Assembly (NCBI GenBank): GCA_017456645.1
Contig: JAFTIZ010000015.1
Location: 1-58,252, forward strand
Source of the DNA: Oscillospiraceae bacterium
GTDB taxonomy: Bacteria; Bacillota; Clostridia; Oscillospirales; Oscillospiraceae
Length of the DNA stretch: 58,252 nucleotides
Reading direction: 5' to 3'
Positions 33,910 to 39,977 of this stretch are shown here, piece by piece. Position numbers and translations under genes: made by a program. Below the pieces are notes generated by a model that was not told the origin of the DNA, did no database searches, and saw only the letters and a program-made list of their open reading frames with translations. Position 1 is the stretch's first letter. Each line of letters begins with the position of its first letter.

Positions 33910-34971
33910 ATGTCTGAAGTATATCAGGATCGCGTAGTAAAAATTAAGGTGATCGGTGTCGGCGGTGCCGGCAACAATGTTATTAACCGCATGATCGAGT
34001 CCGGCGTGGACGGCGTTGACTTTGTTGTTGTCAACACCGATAAGCAGGATCTGAATAAGTCCATCTGCAAGAACAAGCTGCAGATCGGCGAGAAGCTGAC
34101 CAATGGTATGGGCGCCGGCTCCAAGCCCGAGGTGGGCAAGAAGTCCGCTGAGGAGTCCAGAGCCCTCATCGCCAAGTGCTTGGAAGGCACCGACATGGTA
34201 TTCATCACCGCCGGTATGGGCGGCGGTACCGGCACCGGTGCGGCTCCCATCGTGGCAGATCTGGCTCACGAGGCCGGCATTCTGACCGTCGGTGTTGTGA
34301 CCAAGCCCTTCAAGTTCGAGGGTGCCAACCGTATGCGTCAGGCTGAGCAGGGCATCGAGGCTCTGTCCGGCAAGGTCGACTCTCTGATCGTGATCCCCAA
34401 CGATCGTCTGAAGTATGTTACCGATCAGAAGATCACCTTCGCCAACGCCTTCGGTATCGCTGACGATGTGCTGAAGATGGCTGTTACCTCCATCTCCGGT
34501 CTGGTTGGCTACTCTGACCGCGTCATCATCAACCTGGACTTCGCTGACGTTTCCGCTGTCATGAAGGATGCCGGCCGTGCCCACATGGGTGTCGGCGTGG
34601 CTACCGGCCGCGAGAAGGCTGAGCAGGCTGCTATGGCCGCTGTCGCCAGCCCCCTGCTGGAGACCTCCATCAATGGCGCTACCGGCGTTCTGGTCAACGT
34701 CACCGGCTCTGCCGAGCTGACTCTGGACGACGTGGAGACCGCTGCCGGCATCGTGCAGGAGGCTGCTAACCCCGATGCAAACATTATCTTCGGTGCCACT
34801 TACTCCGAGGAGTTCGAGGATGAGATGCGTGTTACCGTTATCGCTACCGGTTTTGAGCAGAAAGCCCAGGCTTCCGCTCCTAAGGCTACCGGCAGCATTG
34901 CTTCCGCTCCCGCTGCCGCTTCCAAGGGCAACGAGGATATGGACGTTTTCCTGAACTTGTTCAAGAAATAA
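33910..34971 (+). CDS. ftsZ: Cell division GTPase FtsZ
   Basis: Tubulin-like GTPase forming the Z-ring. The GTP-binding elements are all present: GVGGAGNNVINRM near residue 17, the tubulin signature GMGGGTGTGAAP near 104, and NLDFADVSAVM near 208. ATG 33910 follows TAGGAGGAAAAC; the open frame before it runs through the promoter. At 353 residues it is short: the C-terminal linker is only about 35 residues and the tail is DMDVFLNLFKK instead of the usual D(I/V)PxFLR-type peptide. ftsA is absent here. Codon use is strongly biased to C-ending codons, as expected for high expression. A terminator follows. Confidence 0.97.
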   Translation: MSEVYQDRVVKIKVIGVGGAGNNVINRMIESGVDGVDFVVVNTDKQDLNKSICKNKLQIGEKLTNGMGAGSKPEVGKKSAEESRALIAKCLEGTDMVFITAGMGGGTGTGAAPIVADLAHEAGILTVGVVTKPFKFEGANRMRQAEQGIEALSGKVDSLIVIPNDRLKYVTDQKITFANAFGIADDVLKMAVTSISGLVGYSDRVIINLDFADVSAVMKDAGRAHMGVGVATGREKAEQAAMAAVASPLLETSINGATGVLVNVTGSAELTLDDVETAAGIVQEAANPDANIIFGATYSEEFEDEMRVTVIATGFEQKAQASAPKATGSIASAPAAASKGNEDMDVFLNLFKK

Positions 34972-34981
34972 GGAGTCTAAC

Positions 34982-35014
34982 AGCATCCCGGACCGAGCGT
35001 CCGGGATGCTTTTT
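34982..35014 (+). terminator. Intrinsic terminator after ftsZ
   Basis: A 12-bp perfect stem (34982-34993 with 34999-35010) followed by T5. It closes the division cluster. Confidence 0.93.
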
Positions 35015-35030
35015 GCCCATGGGAGGAATT

Positions 35031-35780
35031 ATGGACGCATATCATGCGCTTGCAAACAGTTATGACCGGCTGACCAACGATGTGAATTATGAGCAGACGG
35101 TGGAGTTTTATAAACAGATCCTTGTACGAGAAGGCTGCCAGCCGCGCACCGCGGTGGATCTGGCTTGCGGTACAGGTTCTGTGGCGCTGCTGCTGGCTCG
35201 CGACGGCTTGCAGGTCATCGGCGTGGATCTATCCGAGGAGATGCTGACAGTGGCCTTCCAGAAGGCTTGTGAGCAGGAAAATGCTCCGGTTTTTGTGTGC
35301 CAAAGTCTTCAGGAGCTGCGGCTGCCGCGGGGTGTAGATCTGGCGGTTTGCGCCCTGGACAGTCTTGACTATATCCTGAACCCCGATGATTGCCGTGAGG
35401 CGATCCGGCGGGTGTATCAGGTGCTGAACCCAGGCGGCATTTTTATATTTGATGTGAATTCGCCGGAAAAACTCCGCGCCATGGACGGACAGGTATTTCT
35501 GGACGAGGATGACGATGTGTACTGTGTCTGGCGGGGCGAATTTGACGAAGAAACAAATATTTGCTCTTACGGCATGGATCTGTTCCAGCGAGAGGGAAAG
35601 GTCTGGTATCGCAGCTTTGAGGAGCATCGGGAGTACGCCTATTCTGAAGCGCAGTTGACCGACTATCTGCGATCGGCGGGCTTTACCCGAATCCGGGTCT
35701 ATGGAGATCGAAAATTTGATAAGCCTGAACCGGGGGAGCAGCGGATTTATTTCAGTGCAAGAAAGGGAAGAATTAAATGA
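35031..35780 (+). CDS. Class I SAM-dependent methyltransferase
   Basis: A 249-residue protein with the SAM-binding pattern VDLACGTGSVALLLAR near residue 42, VIGVDLSEEML near 62 and NPGGIFIFDVNSPEKL near 130. It resembles small-molecule methyltransferases of the YqeM-like group often found next to division or competence genes. Its substrate is unknown. ATG 35031 follows GGGAGGAATT; the upstream in-frame codons fall in the ftsZ terminator. The stop overlaps the hslO start by four bases, so the two are co-translated. Confidence 0.85.
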   Translation: MDAYHALANSYDRLTNDVNYEQTVEFYKQILVREGCQPRTAVDLACGTGSVALLLARDGLQVIGVDLSEEMLTVAFQKACEQENAPVFVCQSLQELRLPRGVDLAVCALDSLDYILNPDDCREAIRRVYQVLNPGGIFIFDVNSPEKLRAMDGQVFLDEDDDVYCVWRGEFDEETNICSYGMDLFQREGKVWYRSFEEHREYAYSEAQLTDYLRSAGFTRIRVYGDRKFDKPEPGEQRIYFSARKGRIK

Positions 35781-36655
35781 ATGATTATCTTGTTCGAGGA
35801 ATGAGCATGGACGGCTTTGTAAAGGTCGTGGCCATCCGTTCTACCGAGATCGTTAAACGGGCAGCCGAGATCCACGGAACGACCCCCAACGCCACAGCGG
35901 CCCTTGGACGGGCTCTGACGGCGGCATCCATGATGGGCAATATGCAGAAGGTGGACAATGGCTCCATGACCCTGCAGATCCGCGGCGGCGGCCCTATCGG
36001 CACCATCACCTGCGTATCGGATGCGCAGGGGAATGTGCGGGGTTGCGTCACTGAGGCGAAGGTGCCGCTGGTGGAAAAGTTTCCGGGCAAGCTGGATGTG
36101 GGCGCAACTGTTGGTACTGACGGTGCGCTGACGGTTATTCGGGATCTGCAGATGAAAGAGCCCTATATCGGCTCTGTGCCGCTGATCTCCGGCGAGATCG
36201 GCGACGATGTGACGGCTTATTTTGCGCAAAGTGAGCAGACACCCACGGCTTGTGCGCTGGGCGTGCTTGTGGATCGGGATTGCTCTGTAAAGGTGGCCGG
36301 AGGCTATTTGCTGCAGCTGTTGCCCGGTGCGCCTGAGGAGACTATCGACGCACTGGAGAAGGGTATTCAGCGAGCCGGTGCTGTGACAGCAATGCTGGAG
36401 GCCGGTCTGACTCCGGAGGAGATCCTGGGTCAGGTCTGCGGCGATCTGGGTGTGGTGTTCATGGAAACGGCTGAGGTTGCGTATAAATGTTACTGCTCTC
36501 GTAAGCGGGTGACCTCTGCGCTGATCAGCCTCGGCAGGGAGGAACTGACGCAAATCATGCAGGATGATAAGCCCTTCCATGTGGATTGCCAGTTCTGCGA
36601 TACGGTTTACAGCTTCACGCCGGATGACATTCAAGAGATACTGAAAAAAGTTTAA
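35777..36655 (+). CDS. hslO: Redox-regulated chaperone Hsp33
   Basis: Hsp33 is a holdase that becomes active when its zinc site is oxidised. The 292-residue protein has the N-terminal chaperone domain (GRALTAASMMGNMQK near residue 50, IRGGGPIGTI near 70) and the C-terminal zinc module with CYC near residue 237 and CQFC near 270, the four redox cysteines. It starts in the stop codon of the preceding methyltransferase gene. A 12-bp hairpin without T-run follows at 36663-36692. Confidence 0.95.
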   Translation: MNDYLVRGMSMDGFVKVVAIRSTEIVKRAAEIHGTTPNATAALGRALTAASMMGNMQKVDNGSMTLQIRGGGPIGTITCVSDAQGNVRGCVTEAKVPLVEKFPGKLDVGATVGTDGALTVIRDLQMKEPYIGSVPLISGEIGDDVTAYFAQSEQTPTACALGVLVDRDCSVKVAGGYLLQLLPGAPEETIDALEKGIQRAGAVTAMLEAGLTPEEILGQVCGDLGVVFMETAEVAYKCYCSRKRVTSALISLGREELTQIMQDDKPFHVDCQFCDTVYSFTPDDIQEILKKV

Positions 36656-36662
36656 AATATTG

Positions 36663-36692
36663 TGGTTTCCGTGGGTAAAACCACGGAAACCA
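36663..36692. terminator. Stem-loop after hslO
   Basis: A 12-bp perfect stem (36663-36674 with 36681-36692) and a six-base loop. There is no T-run behind it, so factor-independent termination is uncertain. Confidence 0.5.
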
Positions 36693-36730
36693 AAGGCTTG
36701 AAATTCGACGAAAAAAATTAAAAAAAGTGC

Positions 36731-36759
36731 TTGACAAATGAGTGATCCATGTGTATAAT
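36731..36759 (+). promoter_or_regulatory. Consensus promoter of the tRNA cluster
   Basis: Perfect TTGACA (36731-36736) and perfect TATAAT (36754-36759) with a 17-bp spacer, 45 bp before tRNA-Val. Confidence 0.92.
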
Positions 36760-36804
36760 GTGTCATGTCGCTGAGGTGAGCGCCGCTCAACCGAAGTAAG
36801 ACAT

Positions 36805-36880
36805 GGGAGCATAGCTCAGCTGGGAGAGCACATGCCTTACAAGCATGGGGTCACAGGTTCGAGCCCTGTTGTTCCCACCA
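36805..36880 (+). tRNA. tRNA-Val (TAC)
   Basis: Complete cloverleaf of 76 nt with encoded CCA. Acceptor stem GGGAGCA with TGTTCCC, anticodon loop CTTACAA, T-loop TTCGAGC. Confidence 0.97.
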
Positions 36881-36888
36881 AATAACTT

Positions 36889-36965
36889 GGCCCGGTGGTG
36901 CAGTCGGTTAGCACGCCAGCCTGTCACGCTGGAGGTCGACGGTTCGAGTCCGTTCCGGGTCGCCA
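36889..36965 (+). tRNA. tRNA-Asp (GTC)
   Basis: Complete cloverleaf of 77 nt with encoded CCA. Acceptor stem GGCCCGG with CCGGGTC, anticodon loop CTGTCAC. Confidence 0.97.
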
Positions 36966-36976
36966 AATATTGCATC

Positions 36977-37000
36977 TGTGGAGAGCGTAAGCTCTCCACA
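36977..37000 (+). other. Hairpin with GTAA tetraloop between tRNA-Asp and tRNA-Phe
   Basis: A 10-bp perfect stem (36977-36986 with 36991-37000) closed by a GNRA-type loop, in the spacer of the tRNA transcript. It has no T-run and so is not a terminator; a processing or stability element is likely. Confidence 0.6.
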
Positions 37001-37004
37001 ATAT

Positions 37005-37080
<76 letters not shown>

Positions 37081-37083
37081 GAT

Positions 37084-37159
37084 GCGGGTGTAGCTCATCC
37101 GGTAGAGCGCCACCTTGCCAAGGTGGAGGTAGCGAGTTCGAGCCTCGTCACCCGCTCCA
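37084..37159 (+). tRNA. tRNA-Gly (GCC)
   Basis: Complete cloverleaf of 76 nt with encoded CCA. Acceptor stem GCGGGTG with CACCCGC, anticodon loop TTGCCAA. Its last 21 bases plus two following bases are repeated exactly at 37273-37295. Confidence 0.97.
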
Positions 37160-37180
37160 ATTTAATTTTCTTGAGCCATT

Positions 37181-37295
37181 GGCTCGAATGATTTGATCCA
37201 ATAGTCCGGTGGACTATTAATCGCGACGGCTCGACGGAGCGATACATTTATTTTGCGAAAGCAAAGTGCAAGCGAGCCTCGTCACCCGCTCCAAT
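37181..37295 (+). repeat. tRNA-linked structured repeat, copy A (after tRNA-Gly)
   Basis: Diverged single copy of the repeat family found after tRNA-Cys. It opens with GGCTCGAA, the reverse complement of the tRNA-Gly T-arm (TTCGAGCC), and ends with a 23-nt direct copy (37273-37295) of tRNA-Gly 37139-37161. The outer arms GGCTCG (37181-37186) and CGAGCC (37273-37278) can pair. Inside are three hairpins: 37200-37218 (8 bp, loop GGT), 37221-37242 (TCGC with GCGA) and 37252-37265 (TTTGC with GCAAA, loop GAAA). The hairpin sequences differ from the Cys-linked copies but the pairing is kept. Confidence 0.8.
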
Positions 37296-37305
37296 CAAAT
37301 AGAAT

Positions 37306-37331
37306 AGGAACGCAGTTGCGTTCCTGTTTTT
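37306..37331 (+). terminator. Intrinsic terminator of the Val-Asp-Phe-Gly tRNA transcript
   Basis: An 8-bp stem (37306-37313 with 37318-37325) followed by GTTTTT. It lies only about 8 bp before the next tRNA gene. Confidence 0.85.
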
Positions 37332-37338
37332 ATAAAAT

Positions 37339-37413
37339 GGTACCGTAGCCAAGTGGTAAGGCCCCGGTCTGCAAAACCGTTATTCGCCAGTTCAAATCTG
37401 GCCGGTACCTCCA
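37339..37413 (+). tRNA. tRNA-Cys (GCA)
   Basis: Cloverleaf of 75 nt with encoded CCA. Acceptor stem GGTACCG with CGGTACC, anticodon loop CTGCAAA, T-loop TTCAAAT. The outermost anticodon-stem pair (C with T) is mismatched. A terminator sits directly upstream and no clear promoter of its own is visible. Confidence 0.95.
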
Positions 37414-37449
37414 AAAAAAGACAGAACCCATTTGGGTTCTGTCTTTTTT
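37414..37449 (+). terminator. Terminator after tRNA-Cys, inside a longer palindrome
   Basis: Stem from AAAAAAGACAGAACCCA paired with its complement, ending in T6. The same hairpin recurs at the start of every repeat unit. With the tRNA 3' end it forms a palindrome of about 40 bp per arm. Confidence 0.88.
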
Positions 37450-37620
37450 GGAGATATAGGCCAAGATTTGAACCATTTGATGCAACTGTCCAGTGGACAG
37501 TTGCCGCCGACGGCTCGACGGAGGCGAACAATTATTTTCTCTCCGGAAGGAGAGAAAATGCAAACAAATCTGGCCGGTACCATTTTGAATTAAGAATATC
37601 TAAAGTGTCGCGGATCTTAT
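37419..37620 (+). repeat. Tandem repeat unit 1 (202 bp) with structured core
   Basis: The unit consists of the terminator hairpin, a short linker, the structured core and a 39-bp tail. The core opens with an inverted copy of the tRNA-Cys T-arm (37459-37470) and closes with a 17-nt direct copy of tRNA-Cys 37393-37409 (37565-37581). These arms pair (GGCC and AGATTTG with CAAATCT and GGCC, one bulged A). Inside: hairpin 1 at 37482-37504 (10 bp, loop AGT); hairpin 2 at 37505-37526 (CGCC with GGCG, GA/GA internal loop, CG with CG, loop GCTCGA); hairpin 3 at 37534-37559 (11 bp, GNRA loop GGAA). Overall a four-way junction. Confidence 0.85.
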
Positions 37621-37823
37621 AGACAGAACCCAAATGGGTTCTGTCTTTTTTTGGAGATATAGGCCAAGATTTGAACCATTTGATGCAACTGTCCAGTGGA
37701 CAGTTGCCGCCGACGGCTTGACGGAGGCGAACAATTATTTTCTCTCCGGAAGGAGAGAAAATGCAAACAAATCTGGCCGGTATCATTTTGAATTAAGAAT
37801 ATCTAAAGTGTCGCGGATCTTAT
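37621..37823 (+). repeat. Tandem repeat unit 2 (203 bp)
   Basis: Almost identical to unit 1, with one extra T after the terminator hairpin, a T in the tRNA-end copy (GGTATC), and the hairpin loop in opposite orientation (AAAT for ATTT). The structured core spans 37662-37778. Confidence 0.9.
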
Positions 37824-38025
37824 AGACAGAACCCATTTGGGTTCTGTCTTTTTTGGAGATATAGGCCAAGATTTGTACCATTTGATGCAACTGTCCAGTG
37901 GACAGTTGTCGCCGACGGCTCGACGGAGGCGAACAATTATTTTCTCTCCGGAAGGAGAGAAAATGCAAACAAATCTGGCCGGTACCATTTTGAATTAAGA
38001 ATATCTAAAGTGTCGCGAATCTTAT
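37824..38025 (+). repeat. Tandem repeat unit 3 (202 bp)
   Basis: Almost identical to unit 1. The few changes include a G-U closing pair in hairpin 1, which lets hairpin 2 gain a T-A pair. The structured core spans 37864-37980. Confidence 0.9.
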
Positions 38026-38184
38026 AGACAGAACCCATTTGGGTTCTGTCTTTTTTGGAGATATAGGCCAAGATTTGAACCATGTAAATGCAACACCCCA
38101 GTGGGGTGTTGCTCGCGAGGGCTTGACCGAGTGAAACAAATATTTATGCAGAAGGCAAAAATGCAAACAAATCTGGTCGGTACT
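38026..38184 (+). repeat. Tandem repeat unit 4, diverged
   Basis: Same terminator hairpin and inverted T-arm, but a diverged core (38066-38178). Hairpin 1 is GCAACACCCC with GGGGTGTTGC: three base pairs changed on both sides against unit 1. In hairpin 2 the inner CG with CG has become GG with CC. The tRNA-end copy (38168-38184) has two changes, one giving a G-U pair with the left arm. Confidence 0.85.
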
Positions 38185-38254
38185 TGCGCAACTTGATGAT
38201 ATGCAAGATGTGTGCAGAAATGTGGTGTTCTTGGATCGGATTATAGGTTTATTG

Positions 38255-38283
38255 TTGACTTTGCAGTGTCCTATTGATAAAAT
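38255..38283 (+). promoter_or_regulatory. Promoter of the GH25 gene
   Basis: TTGACT (38255-38260), 17-bp spacer, TAAAAT (38278-38283). The leader to ATG 38375 is about 85 nt. Confidence 0.7.
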
Positions 38284-38351
38284 ATGTATGTAAAGTTGCC
38301 CTGTATACTACCTTATATGTGAAATTTTCGAAAGGAGGGAGTCTGCGGCTT

Positions 38352-38378
38352 TTGGGCTGTGGATATTTCGGCTTATGA
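38352..38378 (+). CDS. Possible 8-codon leader peptide overlapping the GH25 start
   Basis: TTG 38352 reads MGCGYFGL and stops at TGA 38376-38378, which overlaps ATG 38375 of the GH25 gene (ATGA). The strong GGAGGGAG at 38334-38341 is 10 bases before this TTG but more than 30 before the GH25 start. This would explain the misplaced ribosome-binding site by translational coupling. It is inferred from spacing alone and is speculative. Confidence 0.3.
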   Translation: MGCGYFGL

Positions 38379-39943
38379 AACTTTGGAAAAAGATGCTTTG
38401 TGTTTTGGTAGCTTGTGTTTTGACCTTATCATTTATGATGGTGCCATGCTCTGCTGAGGCTGTGCAGACGGTCAGCGCGGACACGCCCGTATATAAGGGT
38501 GTGGACGTTTCTCAGTGGCAGGGCGATATTGATTGGTCAAAGGCCGCGGCTGAGATCGATTTTGCCATTCTCCGTGTTGGGTCATCAGGGCGGATCGACT
38601 CCTACTTCAATGATAATGTCCAAGGCTGCATAGAGAATGACATTCCTTACGGTGTATATTATTATTCCACCGCTACGGATGTCGACGCTGCGCTGAGTGA
38701 GGCGGAACTGGTTATTTCTGCGCTGGAGGGGCTGCAGCCTGACCTGCCGGTTTTCTTCGATGTGGAAGATGAACCGATGATGTGTTTGCCTACGGAGGAG
38801 CTGCAGGAAATCGTACTCACGTTCTGTCAGAGTATTGAAGCTGCGGGCTTTGTTCCGGGGTTGTATAGCTTCGTCAACTATATGGAAGATTTTTTCTCCG
38901 GCGAAGAGTTTGAGCATCTGATGAAGTGGATTGTCCAAGTGGATGAGGATGCGTGTACTTACTCCGGTGATTTTACAATCTGGCAGTATAGCTGGGCAGG
39001 TAGCGTTGGCGGCATTTCCGGTGATGTGGATCTGGACTATTATTACGGCGATCTGTTTGGTTCGAATGTCACCGAGGAATTTAAAATCAACAGCGCATCT
39101 TTGAAGCTGTCTAACGATATTAGTGTGCTTTACTATGTGACCGTTCCTACGGGATATTCGAATCCCAGAATGGTGTTTGATTTCATGGGCAAGCAGATCG
39201 AGGTGAGCGACTATACGATTTCCGACGATGGTCGTTACTGCTTCCGGTTTGAGAATATCAGACCCCAGTTTATGGGCGAGAATATCTGCGCAACGCTGTA
39301 CGCATCGATGGATGGTGCGCAGGTCAGCGATTGCGTAGAGAAATTCAGCATTCGGGATTATTGCGTATATCAGCTGGAGGCGTATTCTTCGGAAATCATG
39401 CAACAGCTACTGTCTGATATACTGGTTTACGGCGAAAAGGCCCAGTTCTACACCGGCTATGATGTGGAAAATCTGGTCACTGCAGGTTTGGAGCTTAGCC
39501 CCAGTACATTTAGCACTTTGGGAGAGGAACGTTTCAAGTTCCTGCTTACGGGTGAAAAGAATGAAACTGCCGATTTTACCAGCGTTTCTTTGATGTTGCT
39601 GAACAGTGTCGCGGTTCGCTTCTATATCTCTACAGAGGATGCTGCGCCCTATACCTACCGGATCAGCATAGATGGCATCGATTATGACTATACTTCCGAG
39701 GATCTGGTCTATAAGAATGGTCGGTACTACCTTGATTTCTGCAAGTTTGGTGCCACACGTTTCGATCAGGAGATCACGGCTGTGATCCTGCTGGATGGGC
39801 AGCAGATCGGCCGGTCGGTGACCTATTCGGTCAACAGCTATATTTATACCAATCAAAATGTTGCCGATGAAGTCATGCGAGAGCTTCTCCACGCAATGTA
39901 CAATTACGGATGCTCCGCGAATCTATATCAGACAAATAGATAA
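38375..39943 (+). CDS. Secreted GH25-family lysozyme-like protein
   Basis: A 522-residue exported protein predicted to cleave peptidoglycan. Residues 1-29 form a signal peptide ending near CSAEA. A GH25 muramidase domain spans about 38-230: GVDVSQWQGDIDW (Asp44), the catalytic DVE (Asp129, Glu131) and IWQYSW. Residues about 235-522 are a beta-rich region I do not recognise. Its final 50 residues resemble the end of the partial gene at 58100-58252, so this is a mobile C-terminal module. No sortase or choline-binding motif is seen. No ribosome-binding site lies at the usual distance from ATG 38375. Confidence 0.85.
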   Translation: MKLWKKMLCVLVACVLTLSFMMVPCSAEAVQTVSADTPVYKGVDVSQWQGDIDWSKAAAEIDFAILRVGSSGRIDSYFNDNVQGCIENDIPYGVYYYSTATDVDAALSEAELVISALEGLQPDLPVFFDVEDEPMMCLPTEELQEIVLTFCQSIEAAGFVPGLYSFVNYMEDFFSGEEFEHLMKWIVQVDEDACTYSGDFTIWQYSWAGSVGGISGDVDLDYYYGDLFGSNVTEEFKINSASLKLSNDISVLYYVTVPTGYSNPRMVFDFMGKQIEVSDYTISDDGRYCFRFENIRPQFMGENICATLYASMDGAQVSDCVEKFSIRDYCVYQLEAYSSEIMQQLLSDILVYGEKAQFYTGYDVENLVTAGLELSPSTFSTLGEERFKFLLTGEKNETADFTSVSLMLLNSVAVRFYISTEDAAPYTYRISIDGIDYDYTSEDLVYKNGRYYLDFCKFGATRFDQEITAVILLDGQQIGRSVTYSVNSYIYTNQNVADEVMRELLHAMYNYGCSANLYQTNR

Positions 39944-39944
39944 G

Positions 39945-39977
39945 AAAAATGGGCTGTCATTCAGACAGCCCATTTTT
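39945..39977. terminator. Bidirectional terminator between the GH25 gene and the HPr-kinase-like gene
   Basis: A 14-bp perfect stem (39945-39958 with 39964-39977), A-rich on the left arm and T-rich on the right. It lies between convergent genes. Confidence 0.92.

Noticed and set aside
37139-37295. Integrated element with attL/attR at tRNA-Gly
   Set aside because: The 23-nt duplication of the tRNA 3' end looks like an attachment site, but only about 110 bp lie between the copies, there is no integrase, and the same arrangement recurs four times at tRNA-Cys.
37295-37988. Several 60-90-codon open frames within the tRNA-linked repeats
   Set aside because: They are the same repeat translated again and again, run through tRNA sequence or terminators, and lack ribosome-binding sites. 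Peptides of this kind are frequent false annotations near tRNAs.
37419-38184. CRISPR array
   Set aside because: The period is 202-203 bp and the whole unit is repeated, with no short repeats separated by unique spacers; no cas genes are nearby.
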